DNA from: Phytophthora sp. 'mugwort' | Taxonomy: Eukaryota; Oomycota; Peronosporomycetes; Peronosporales; Peronosporaceae | Direction of reading: 5' to 3' | Length of the DNA: 64,000 nt | Assembly: GCA_033558025.1 (NCBI GenBank) | Contig: JAUCEF010000016.1 | Span: forward strand, 2,418,001 to 2,482,000 | Shown here: piece by piece, positions 44,333 to 53,729 of the stretch | Layout of the letters: every line of letters starts with the position of its first letter | How positions within the stretch are numbered: the stretch's first letter is position 1 | Made by a program: the position numbers and the translations under genes | Notes under the pieces: model-generated | What the model was told of the DNA's origin: nothing | The model's input: only the letters and a program-made list of their open reading frames with translations | Database searches by the model: none

Positions 44333-45783
44333 ATGCTGTCGCACCTGAAGGAGCTCAAGGTCGAGAAGAAGAAGGAAACTGGCTATGGCCATGTGGACAG
44401 CGCTGTGGAGATGAGTCCTGGAGGTTTCATGGAGACGCCCAGCAAAGCCAACAACGTGGAAGCGGGCGACACGCAGCTGCAGCCACAGCAACAGCATCAG
44501 CCCGCTGGCTTCGACGACGACGACGATGACGACGATGTGGACACCGAAGCTTCTACGGTCAAGATGGAGAGCGAGAACATCGCGCATGATCCGCGATTCC
44601 GTGTGAATGGCATCGTGGTGGACAGTGAAGTCAAGGGCGGCGCCCGGAACGGCTGGGAGGGTGTGTACGAGATCATGTTCCGGAGCTCCACCCCCACGGG
44701 CCAACGCGTGGCGCTTGTGCTGCTTGTCATGGTGTCCATGAGTGTCGTGATTGGTGAGTCACTAGTGCAACTGGAGAACGAGGGATGGGGAAGGTGCTGA
44801 CGCTTTGGCGTGCTTTGTATTGCTTCAATTGGTCGATTCGCAGCTGTACTGGACAGTGTGGATGATATCCGGTATGTGCTGCTGCCTTGACATTTCCGAG
44901 GTGATGGAGAGAGGTGAATGTTGACTCCTTGTTGCTGTGGTGTAGCGAGGACATTGGTGACTATATGCTGGCGCTGGAGGCGTTCTTCACGGTGGTCTTT
45001 TCAGTGGAATATGTCCTGCGTCTTGTGTCCCTTCGTAACCCGAGCAGGTTTGCCTTGAGTTTGATGGGCTTTGTCGACGTGTGTGCTCTAGTGCCATCAT
45101 ACTTAGGCTTCATCCTGCCGGACGCGAGACCGCTGCTGCACTTGGCGGTACTGCGTATCTTTCGAGTGATGCGCGTCTTTCGTCTGCTTCGCCTTGCGCG
45201 GTTTGTGGACGCAGGTGCTGCGCTGAGCGACAACATTCAGTCGAACAAGCGCCGCATTGCAGTGTTCCTTGTTGCGCTCTTCACGATGATTCTCGTCATT
45301 GGATGTGCCATGTACCTGATCGAAGGCGACCATCACGACTTTTCGAATATTCCTATTAGCTTGTACTGGACGGTTGTGACCATGACCACTGTGGGATACG
45401 GTGACATCTCGCCACAGACCATCATTGGCCGCATGCTGGCTACCGTCGTTATGTTTGTTGGGTACGGGATTATTGCCTGCCCGCTGGTGCTGAATCAGGC
45501 GGGATCGCAGGACATTCTTACAGAAGTTATCGAGTGTCCGCGCTGCTTCCGGCGGTTGCACCAAGAGGATGCCAACTTCTGCCGTGTATGCGGCACGTCG
45601 CTGCGCCAGCCTCGCCCCAAGAGTATTAAGGCGCGTCGCGACCGTCGGATTCGCCTCGCAAAGCTCCGGCTACCGATCCCAGAGGACGGCCTGCCGCTGT
45701 CGACCACATCGACGATGAGATCCAACGTGCGTCTGCTCTCTGAGGAACCAGACTCGACGCGGACAATCGGCCCGACCATGTGA
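44333..45783 (+). CDS. Voltage-gated potassium channel with C-terminal zinc ribbon
   Basis: Exons 44333-44753, 44844-44871 and 44946-45783 give 428 residues. Junctions ATTG|GTGAGT and CG|GTATGT with acceptors CGCAG| and TGTAG| keep the phase; exon 2 is only 28 bp. The cytosolic N-terminus has an Asp run (FDDDDDDDDVD). Membrane segments: S1 (VALVLLVMVSMSVVIAVLDS), S2, S3, the S4 sensor (LRIFRVMRVFRLLRLARFVD, Arg at every third position), S5 (VFLVALFTMILVIGCAMYL) and S6. The pore loop TVVTMTTVGYGD is the K+ selectivity filter. After S6 lies a zinc ribbon, C-x2-C (CPRCF) and C-x2-C (CRVCG) 15 residues apart, then a basic tail. This makes a six-transmembrane Kv-type subunit acting as a tetramer. 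Zinc ribbon tails are unusual in animal Kv channels. Confidence 0.92.
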
Positions 45784-46108
45784 TAGATGAGATCTTCGTG
45801 ATATTTGGGACTGCACTCAAGCAGCGACCAATACGTAGGATCACCTCGCGTTCCATAGGATATAGGAGCGCAAGATAGACAATGTATGCGTTCTCTTTGT
45901 CAACACAAACTAGTCGCGTCTTCTTGTCAAACCGCGCCAGATTTCACAACACACAGGCAAGATGGCCACATTATGATGAACAAAATGCCGATGTTAGAGA
46001 AAAAATATTCAATTGTAATTAAAAGGCATCCTCGCTGTGGTACTTGCAAGGCTAGTAATAAGTTATGTACACTCGGTGGCGTGGAAGATCCGCATCCGTA
46101 GCGAGTCT
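45784..46108. other. Convergent intergenic region
   Basis: Separates the 3' ends of the channel gene and the PH-like gene; no gene seen. It presumably holds both polyadenylation regions. Confidence 0.5.
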
Positions 46109-46852
46109 TCACGATGGCGGAGCGAACGAGTCAGGGATGGCCATGCGGTAGAACCGGCGCCTCGACTGGCGTCTCGTGGTGCAGGACGACTGGCTGAAGC
46201 TGCTGCGCCCGCCGGGCATCATCATGGCGCTGTTCCTCTCGCGGTAGAAGGTCTCGTCACTACTGTAGCGGGCGTACGCACCTAAGGACGTTGAGTTGCT
46301 GTAGTTTTGCAGCATTTGCTGGAGCTTCACGAGGTCGCTTTGCGTGGCCGCCACTTGCACGGTATCTCGCCAGCCATAGCGATTCCAGAACTTGATGTTC
46401 TTAACCCAGAGCTTCTTGGAATCCTCGTCGATGGCTGTGAGGATGATCGAGTCGTTCAGCGTGCTGCTGGAACTACCATCCGGCCGTAAGAGCATCTTGT
46501 ATGTGTTCACCTGGAAGGAGCAGGGCAACGACGGCTCGTCCAGCTCATTGTCCTGGTCCAGCACCTCGATCATGAAGCCGCTGAGTTGCAGCAGCCGTCG
46601 GTGATTCGTAGGCTCGTTTTGCGGCTCCAACTCGCTCTCGGGCTGCCTGTACTTGTCCTCCATCTTCTGCGATGACGCGCGCGTCGTACAGACTTCCAGT
46701 TTGGCCATGAGTCGCGGCTCGAGCGGCGGCAGCGCATGCTCCGACGGCTCGGCGCAGCTATCTACGTCTAGGGAGCACACCAAGACGCCTGTGCAGATCT
46801 CCACGAACGCGGGGTGACTGTTCCCGAGCACCAGGTAGCCCGCGCAGGTCAT
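46109..46852 (-). CDS. PH-like domain protein
   Basis: 247 residues, taking the ATG at 46852 (MTCAGYLVLGNSHPAFVEIC) because the frame upstream is opened only by a GTG. The first 160 residues look like a split pleckstrin-homology domain: an initial G-Y-L strand, a long loop rich in Pro and Glu, a central strand (FMIEVLDQD), then SFQVNTYKMLL, SIILTAIDED and the C-terminal helix KKLWVKNIKFWNRYGW with the invariant Trp. PH domains bind phosphoinositides or proteins at membranes. A Ser/Arg-rich tail with a basic cluster (RRQSRRRFYR) follows. A one-exon gene, convergent with the potassium channel. The start is not certain; a further upstream exon is possible. Confidence 0.65.
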   Translation of the reverse strand: MTCAGYLVLGNSHPAFVEICTGVLVCSLDVDSCAEPSEHALPPLEPRLMAKLEVCTTRASSQKMEDKYRQPESELEPQNEPTNHRRLLQLSGFMIEVLDQDNELDEPSLPCSFQVNTYKMLLRPDGSSSSTLNDSIILTAIDEDSKKLWVKNIKFWNRYGWRDTVQVAATQSDLVKLQQMLQNYSNSTSLGAYARYSSDETFYRERNSAMMMPGGRSSFSQSSCTTRRQSRRRFYRMAIPDSFAPPS

Positions 46853-48789
46853 GACTCCCTCAAGAAGATTACTACACTCAACTTGGCCTAATATTCGGAA
46901 ATGCGCGATAGAGAGCTCGCCGCAGACATGATAAACGACAAAACGATTCACGACCGTAAAAAAAGGACGCCGATTCGAAGTAACCCTTTACTCATCCAGG
47001 AAGTGGATTTACAATCTGAAAATTAGGCAGTTTATTCGTAAATAGTGACCGTCGCCGGCTGGTTCTCATACGTATGGTGGCAAGTTGCCACTGGCAGCAT
47101 TACGCCAACCTGTAGAGCTAGGATGGGACCTCGGATGTGCCTGCAGTTTCTGACCGGAAACTCGAGCGTTGGAAGGAGTTATTCGCTACCAGTAATCCTC
47201 ATCTGCCGTCCGGCGATGAAAATCTCATAAAAGATCTCATGTTGAAGTGGTTATGGGCTCCTTAGCTTCGCAGCTAGCGCCAAGTTGTTAACCATTTCAC
47301 TAGGCAGGCGTCAAGGCGTTGCTCAGGACCAAATGACACGCTTCAACGGTGGCGGGAATTCCCGGAGAAGGTATCGTGCTTTGCAAGGGTTTTGTCGATT
47401 GTACTTACTTTCTTGCTCGAATTACTTCAAAGTTAAAGCTGTAAGATCTACGAACTGTATCATAAAAAAAAGACAAAACGATTCTGGCGGTGCTTAACCT
47501 TTTCAAACATCTCGAGCTTAGAAGTCTACTGCAGATCTCTAACAGCACACTAGACGTCATTGATTAAACCAAACTATTCACAGGGAATAAGTCTTAGAGG
47601 CCGTGCTTTTTGGATTGACTATGGCGAGTGTCCTGAGTACTTCTACTTGTAGGGTGGCAACCGTCTCGGTCGTGCCGTGGTTCCCCACTTAACACAGACG
47701 CGCTACATGATCGTCTGCTTGCTGGGCAGTTGTCCGAGGATGAGTCTGAAGGTCGGCGCGACCCGTACCTGATCGCTTGGCGGGTTTAGGACCGTACCGA
47801 GCGGCGGACCCGGGTCAAGAGGCGATCGACTGAACGATGACTGCCTAAACGGGGCGATGAATGCCTTGCGAAAGGGCGTTATAGGGATGAGCGACTAAGG
47901 CTAGATAAGATGGCAGGATTGAGGTCACGACGACGGCGAGGAGTGCCGTTGGCTCGGAGCCGAGTCAAGGGTTGTGGGGGTGATCCGCGAAAGCCGACAT
48001 GCCGATGAATCATGACGTGAGTTGCGAAAGGAGAAACCGGACAACAAGGAAAAGGTCAGGAACGGCGTCGAGAGGGAGCTGCCGCTGGTTCAAGGAGCGC
48101 AGTCTTGAATCTACTTGATTTTACATAAGCAATAGTCTTTACATATACTTGTATCGACCGTGTGGTGGCTTAATGTGTGTCTCACTCTAGTACTCATCTG
48201 TTCCATACGACGCTTGTCCGGCCCCTTTCTGGACGATTTGCGACAGGAGGAACCTATTCGAATGCATCCGTGCCAAATTCCAGATTCGCGCACCCGGGGG
48301 CGTGCCAGTCGAGCGGCGAGAGCGAGATTCGTTGTGGCATAGCAGGCGTCTAATGACACAAATCCAAAAGCAGTTCACAGTGTTCCTATGCCGCTTGGAG
48401 CTGTGATTCTCGAAGAAATCACGGTGCGCACAGAAGCACGTTCTTCGGCAAGAATTGCCATGCTATGGAAGCCCGATAAATTCGCAGTTCGTTTTATGCG
48501 GTTGTAGCTTGGGGGAGTTTAATGCTTACTCCATGTGGGATAACGGATCTGGCAACCGGAAGAGGGCATAGCCTGCAGAGCGGTATGCGAGCATGTTTAC
48601 GGCGCTGGGAGGGGCGCTGTTCACGACCGCCGAGCGTGCGGATATGACGATCGATCGAATAGACCCAAGTGCAGTGTGGGTGGCGACGTGCAGTCCCTTG
48701 GTCACTACTCACACGGCGCCGAGTTGCCAGCGCCTGCTTTCCCGACAATTTCTATGCTAGGCATAATTTGCTAATTCTCTAGCGGCATT
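46853..48789. other. No recognised gene
   Basis: Only short open frames without motifs. The right part could be the missing N-terminal region of the piggyBac relic that follows, but no residues support this. Confidence 0.3.
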
Positions 48790-49735
48790 TACCGACGACG
48801 AAATCTACCGTGCGGATCTCGCTGCAAGGCAAGAGGACACGGCGGGGGTCGAAGATGCAAAAGCGCGGATTGACAATGCTGAGCGGGGCTCGCGGGAGCT
48901 AGTGGCGGTGGTGGCTGTACCATGGATGGGAAAAGCTTCAAGGGAAGCACAAGCGTGCGCAGAAGAACTTGCCCCCAGACCAGCAGACGCCGTCCATGGC
49001 GCCGATGACGCCGGTTGTGTCCAACGCAGAATACATCGTATTCGCAACAAACCGACGGTAACTTTCTATACGAACGACCTTGCGGGTACGCCGTCGCAGC
49101 GAGTGCTCCCAGGCAACTCATACGAGGTGAGGACCGAGCTGTGTTGCGAGCTTGTACTGCTTCGTTGTGGACCGGCGAGCAAGTCATGTATCGAAAGACG
49201 TTCCAAGTACCGTCAATGGTAGTCGCGTACAACTTGGTCATGAAAGGCGTTGACAGGGTTGACTAGTGCAGGAGTACGCTTCCAATACGACGCAAAGATA
49301 AGCGTCCGCAATGAGTGCGCTGACGCGGGCACTAGATCACTAGATCTGGCGCTAATTATTACATTTCCCCTGCACAAAAAGTCGCTGGCTCTACAGCTAC
49401 GCGAATGAACCAACGCGATTTCCAGAGGCAAGTGGCTGAGCAACTGACGGCTGTATAGCAAGCACGACTAGCAAAAGAACGACGCCGCCAACCAGCTTCA
49501 AATATACCAATTTAATAGCTATTTCGAAGCCGATGACAGTCTCCACGCAAGCACACCCAACTCAAAGCAACACCCGACTGACAAACCTACTTGCTATCTG
49601 TGCACGCTGCGCGGATTCTCCAAGAAGACTCTCTTCGGCTGCACAAGATGCCACCGAGACGCCCACGTCGCATGTTTCAGCACGTTTACTACAGCGATGC
49701 GCTCACCTCCACATCTCCGACGTGCTTGATGCTGT
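48790..49735 (+). pseudogene. piggyBac-type transposase C-terminal relic
   Basis: Plus strand. One frame reads VTFYTNDLAGTPSQRVLPGN; another holds TASLWTGEQVMYRKTFQVPS and MVVAYNLVMKGVDRVD. The V-x-x-Y-N-x-x-M-x-G-V-D-R-x-D block is the hallmark of the last catalytic segment of piggyBac (DDE_Tnp_1_7) proteins. After stops, a third piece (49574-49725) reads CYLCTLRGFSKKTLFGCTRC followed by HRDAHVACF: the cysteine-rich C-terminal domain, with C-x2-C, C-x2-C, H and C ligands. The N-terminal and first-Asp parts are not recognisable. It ends 59 bp before the left TIR of the next element. Confidence 0.7.
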
Positions 49736-50379
49736 GTGCTGCAGCGTCAAGAGATGCACTTGTACACACGCCTAAAAGTACAAGACAACTATATATATGA
49801 ACCAGTTGGCGGTGGCCCGGGCTACCAAAATAGCCCGGGACTCAAAAATCCTGAGAGAGAGCATATGCACAACATGAGGTAATTTCACTACGGAATATTG
49901 AATATGAAAGGTTAGCCTACGAAAGGCTGGGTGCAGTTGAGTCGCTGGATGGCGTTCTCGTAGCTGGAGTGCTGGTTGCTGCCGACGCCGCTTTCACCGG
50001 TGAAAAGAAGATGAGGATTGATGGGCGTTTGGTGAAATGACGTGGCAGCTTAGGGGGACGACCAAGCCTTTTCTTGCTCTGGGGAGGAACACCTGCCGCT
50101 GTCTTTCTTTTGCTTCCTGGTTGGTCGGTGCTTGAATTTGTCTTCTCTGATCCACCTTTTGCTTCGATTTCATCTGGTTCAGGAGCTGGATAATAAGCAC
50201 GGGATTCCGATGGGATCGAGAAGTACTTTAGTGAGAGAGATCTGGACTTTTTTCGTGGTCAGCGAGAGGGGCGTCTGTCGAGCTAACTGCACATTTTTCA
50301 TTGTCATTGTGTCAATGTTGTGCTCAACGCCAAAAAGATCATCCAACAATGCTTTCCATATTGAATTCGCGTCCCCTTA

Positions 50380-51890
50380 TCAATGATGGAAAATCTCCGC
50401 ATCTTGATCATCTGTACTAACAAGATGGCGCATGGTTACTACACCATCATCAATCTCGTAAAAATAGTTCCCTGTGTATGCATCAGGCATACGCTTGAAG
50501 TATTTTGACAGCAGTGCTTCCCAACCAATGAAAAAGGGACCAGTACCCGTTCGATGATCAAGGATTTCAGTTTTTATAGCTGGCGTTGTGTTCATTTGGG
50601 CGACCACCTCTTCTGGGTTGTAGATGTCTTTGCCTTTTAGATTGCGTTTGCACCAAGCGACAAATCGATCTGCGGAATTATGAGAATGTCCGGGCAACAG
50701 GTACAATAGCACAACCTTCTTGTAAAAAATGAGCGAGAGCATCGCGTAAAACATGAACACTGTGCGCGACTTGTTTTGTCCCACACAATTGTCAAGGATG
50801 AGGAGAAGCATACGTTGTTTCTCTGATGACTTGTTTTCAGCTTGCAGGTATTGCTTGTGGAGGCGGAGATGATGCAATAAACGAAGATTGCACAAAGCAC
50901 CCACTCCCTTGCCTTGGGCGCGTTCGTCATACACAAAAATATGATTTTCTCCACTCGTAAGGTCGGCGGCGACAGCATTGTGGAGCAAAAGATTGGAATT
51001 AAAGTTATCCGCTGATGGTCGTCTGTGCCCATAATTTGGCAAAGGTAAACCTCCACCAAAATCCTCGATCTGTATCTGCATCACTGGAAAATTGGGGTGC
51101 TGTATACGGCAAGCTTCCACTGGACTTTCAGAGTGGTCAGGAATTATTTCGTCCTGAATTGCTGTCCTAATGGCTTTTACGAAAGTTGACATTGCGCGGC
51201 GTTGGTTAATCGCAGCGTCCAAATGAATATGTTTTTCTTTTTCGAGCTCACTGCGCTCATCATCACTCAAGTCACGCCTGAGCAACTCAATGTCAAGTCG
51301 TCTACAGGCGTTGCACACGTCAACTTTAGTACGAGAGAGACGAACACCAGGAAAACGATAGTGAACAAACTGTGTAAATCGGCAATATTGAATGACATGA
51401 CGCCCGGCTGCCTTGGCGTATCGCTGTATCTCGCCCACAGCTTTTTCCACGTTACACCAGTCTCCACAAAATATTGACGTGTCCTCCGATGTTGACACGG
51501 GAAAGCATCTTCAAGCTCCCATCCACGACATACACAGCGAAAAAAATCAATGTCGGCTTCAGAAAATGCGTGTTGGGAGTGGGGTGGGGGTGGGGGTGGG
51601 GTGGGGGGTGTTCCGAGGCCGTCGTGTGTGCAAAGTGTCGACTCCATTGGCGATCTATCTTGTATCCGCCAACACCGTAGAAGGCTCGGATCTGAGCATT
51701 GGGAACGCCTTGGCGGATCAGGCTGAGCACCATCCCTTCGGCTTGGTTGTGCTCTTTTCCCATCCACTTGGAGTCGAAGGAGCGGTACGTGGACTGTAGT
51801 TGCTTGACTTCGGCCTCACCGAGTCTAGCGTACGCCCGCTCCAGCGCCGTAGGGTTCTCGCGTGGTACGCGGGATCGTCTGGGCCTTGTC
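50380..51890 (-). pseudogene. DUF7869-like transposase-type protein, broken near its N-terminus
   Basis: Minus strand. The N-terminal frame (about 51890-51620) reads ENPTALERAYARLGEAEVKQ, then EGMVLSLIRQGVPNAQIRAF and YGVGGYKID, a helix-turn-helix. A G/C-rich simple repeat then shifts the frame; FSEADIDFFRCVCRGWELED and AFPCQHRR follow. The main open frame from 51498 to 50380 (372 residues) contains CNACRRLDIELLRRDLSDDE, then QIEDFGGGLPLP, then LLILDNCVGQNKSRTVFMFY and YLLPGHSHNSADRF. The D-N-C-x-G-Q-N-K and G-H-x-x-x-x-x-D blocks are typical of DUF7869-type proteins, which have an RNase-H-like integrase fold predicted to be transposases. The main frame is intact over all catalytic blocks, so only the N-terminal joint is damaged. 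Confidence 0.7.
51575..51609 (+). repeat. G-run tract (GGGG with single T spacers) inside the DUF7869-like gene
   Basis: Six runs of three to six G separated by single T or AGT: GGGAGTGGGGTGGGGGTGGG and on. Strong G-quadruplex potential on the plus strand. It coincides with the frame break of the minus-strand gene. Confidence 0.9.
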
Positions 51891-52146
51891 TACGCAGAGC
51901 CCCCGCTGCGTCTCGGGTCAGGAGGGTCCTGCCAGCTCGGCCTATCTTTCAATGCGACCCCTCAGCAAATAATTAAGTCCAATCGCCATACGTTTTTTTG
52001 CGGTGACCCGGGCCACCGCCAACTGGTTCATATAGATCAGCTCGAGCTTCCATAACAACAGACACGCAAACTGTATCTGACGGTGTTCTCGAGGTGCGTT
52101 ATCTTCTTCTATACGCCGACAGACACGTCGATATTCTGCGTCTTGG

Positions 52147-52335
52147 TCAGGCGCCGTTCTTCTTGTGGTAATGGAGCTGGTACAGAGCCTTCTTCATGTG
52201 GAGAGGTGGCCGTCGCCGGCTGTATGCCATCATTCTCAGCCTGCTGCCGACGATCTCCTTGCCATACTGCACCAACTCACACGGCGTGTCGCCGCAGTAG
52301 CTGCACGTTCGTGGGGTCACCTCGCCACCGAGCAT
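52147..52335 (-). pseudogene. Fragment of a Cys-containing transposon-associated protein
   Basis: Minus strand, 63 codons reading TCSYCGDTPCELVQYGKEIV and KKALYQLHYHKKNG. The C-x2-C-G-x-x-P-C-x-x-x-Q-Y-G pattern followed by Y-x-L-H-Y resembles a short domain seen in oomycete transposon-linked hypothetical proteins (K-H-G-x-L-G is usual at its end). No larger frame joins it. The name of the family is not known to me. Confidence 0.35.
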
Positions 52336-53127
52336 CCGCCCCTGAGTTTGGCATTTTCAATTTACAATTATTCCCGAAAGTGGCGTCTCGAGCAAAGATC
52401 AACTACCGTGTATATAGTAGCTGGCTCCATTGGTGGAATCTTAGGATTGTTGCAAGCCTATTAAACAAGATAATGGTCCGCTCTGGACCTCCAAAACAAT
52501 TCTGACAGTTGAAGGGTTAACGTTGCTTGATTTGCGTGTGAACAAAGCCGTTTTAGCATGAATCGACGCGTCAAAATGGTTTGTTTTAAATGACCGTTTT
52601 AATACTTATTTGCATGCCCATAGGGTAATCGACTTCGGACGCAACTATACAAATTCAAGTCCCTGAAATCAACTGAATCCGTCTGTAACTTCCTAGCCTT
52701 CACAAGTATTACAGTATATGTACTACTGGAGCGAAGCATAGGTACTCTTATTAGTAGTGGAGCGAGCTCGGTCCACTACTAATAAAGAGTACCTACGCTT
52801 CGCTCCAGTAGTATTCACCACTGCTTCGCTCGCAGGGGTTATCTGCACTATTCGCCGTGTTAGGATACTAAGTGAGCTACCCACGCCGTCGACTCGGGTA
52901 GGATGGGCGGGCACTCTGGTACCGTAAAATACGAAGAGGTTTAAGGTTGGCGCCGCCTTCGCTCCGCTCTTCAGCATTTTTGCCCAATGGATTGTTTTAA
53001 GAAATGTGACGGAAATAAAAAGGTACTATGACAGTTAACAGACAGACAGAGCGACGATAGGTTACTCCACTTAACATTTAGGACTAGCCGAGCGCCGCCC
53101 GCTTTGCGGGCGGTGATGGTGTGCTGG
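52336..53127. other. No gene; hairpins only
   Basis: Apart from the 93-nt hairpin, CCGCCCGCTTTGCGGGCGG at about 53095-53113 is a perfect 8-bp stem. No coding signal is seen. Confidence 0.5.
52721..52813. repeat. 93-nt near-perfect hairpin
   Basis: The left arm (TACTACTGGAGCGAAGCATA and on to GTAGTGGA) pairs with the right arm ending at 52813 over about 41 bp, with one mismatch (A opposite G's partner) and one single-base bulge. The loop is about 10 nt (GCGAGCTCGG). Could be a foldback transposable element or source of small RNA. Confidence 0.85.
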
Positions 53128-53180
53128 GTCCTTCCCCGTTCCGTTATTTGTTCCAGTTCGCTGCACTACTCCTACCTCGG
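53128..53180. repeat. 52-bp minisatellite unit left of the Gypsy element
   Basis: Ends TCGCTGCACTACTCCTACCTCGG, which matches the end of the units at 61500-61640. The retrotransposon inserted inside this array; its last five bases, CTCGG, are the left target-site copy. Confidence 0.75.
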
Positions 53181-53545
53181 TGTGACGGGGTACACAACAC
53201 CTTGAGCACAGGAAAGTGTGACTTCCGTAGAGTATACAAACTCTCAGTGAACGGCAGTTCTCAAGTCCCTGGTCTGGGGGACTGTTACCAAAATGAGGTA
53301 GATTTTAAAGACTGAATATATTTAGGTGACCCCTTTTAATGCGTCTATATACTAACTATTAGTCACCTATAAACTACCCTAGATGTTATCCTATTGGGTG
53401 GTTCTAAGATCTTTGTACCACATCTGTGGTACCCATCCGTGACGTCATTACCGTGACGTCATAGTGATTTTGTCTACATCACTTAGGGTACTTGGATACA
53501 CCATTCTGAAGAGTGATATGGCACTCTTCATGTAACCCCGTTACA
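53181..53545 (-). repeat. 3' LTR of the Gypsy element
   Basis: 365 bp. Longer than the other LTR partly because the stretch around TGACGTCA is duplicated (53440-53447 and 53454-53461). Scattered substitutions relative to the 5' LTR show the insertion is not new. Confidence 0.92.
53440..53461. promoter_or_regulatory. Duplicated palindromic TGACGTCA (CRE/bZIP-type) sites in the LTR
   Basis: Two TGACGTCA octamers 14 bp apart in the 3' LTR; a single copy is at 61312-61319 in the 5' LTR. The octamer is the classic bZIP binding palindrome. Use as a promoter element by this retrotransposon is inference. Confidence 0.5.
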
Positions 53546-53596
53546 TCCCCCACTTAGGTTTGGTTTACCGACCATCCAGGGCGAGTAAAAGGAAAC

Positions 53597-53706
53597 CGCC
53601 GCCTTTCACACTTCAAGTCGAATTACGTCGACTTCGCTGCGGTTAGTTTCCGCAACCGGCTCATTTCCTTTTGAGCCCAAGCGCTTCCACGTGCTCTTCT
53701 TCTTCT
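53597..53706 (+). other. Three-stem-loop cassette upstream of the antisense frame
   Basis: Stem-loops at 53615-53634 (AAGTCGA/TCGACTT), 53638-53654 (TGCGG/CCGCA) and 53658-53677 (GGCTCA/TGAGCC). It begins about 50 bp inside the 3' LTR and ends about 25 bp before the ATG at 53730. The copy at 7015-7128 differs at about nine positions, none in a stem. It may be an RNA structure in the leader of the plus-strand transcript or at the 3' end of the element's genomic RNA. Confidence 0.6.
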
Positions 53707-53729
53707 CGGCTTGCACGTCAGCCTCAAGC

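Larger units (their letters stand above)
49794..52034. mobile_element. 2.24-kb element with perfect 28-bp TIRs carrying a DUF7869-like gene
   Basis: The 28 bp at 49794-49821 (TATATGAACCAGTTGGCGGT then GGCCCGGG) recur exactly in inverse orientation at 52007-52034. The interior is dominated by a minus-strand transposase-like gene (51890-50380). No clear target duplication was found: the flanks ACTA and GATC differ. Perfect TIRs with an almost intact gene indicate recent activity compared with the other DNA transposons here. Confidence 0.75.

Noticed and set aside
44213..44704. Minus-strand frame over the channel N-terminus
   Set aside because: Shadow of exon 1 of the potassium channel, which has matching splice sites and conserved membrane segments.
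51580..51610. Telomere-like repeat
   Set aside because: Oomycete telomeres are TTTAGGG-type; this tract is irregular G4-6T and internal.
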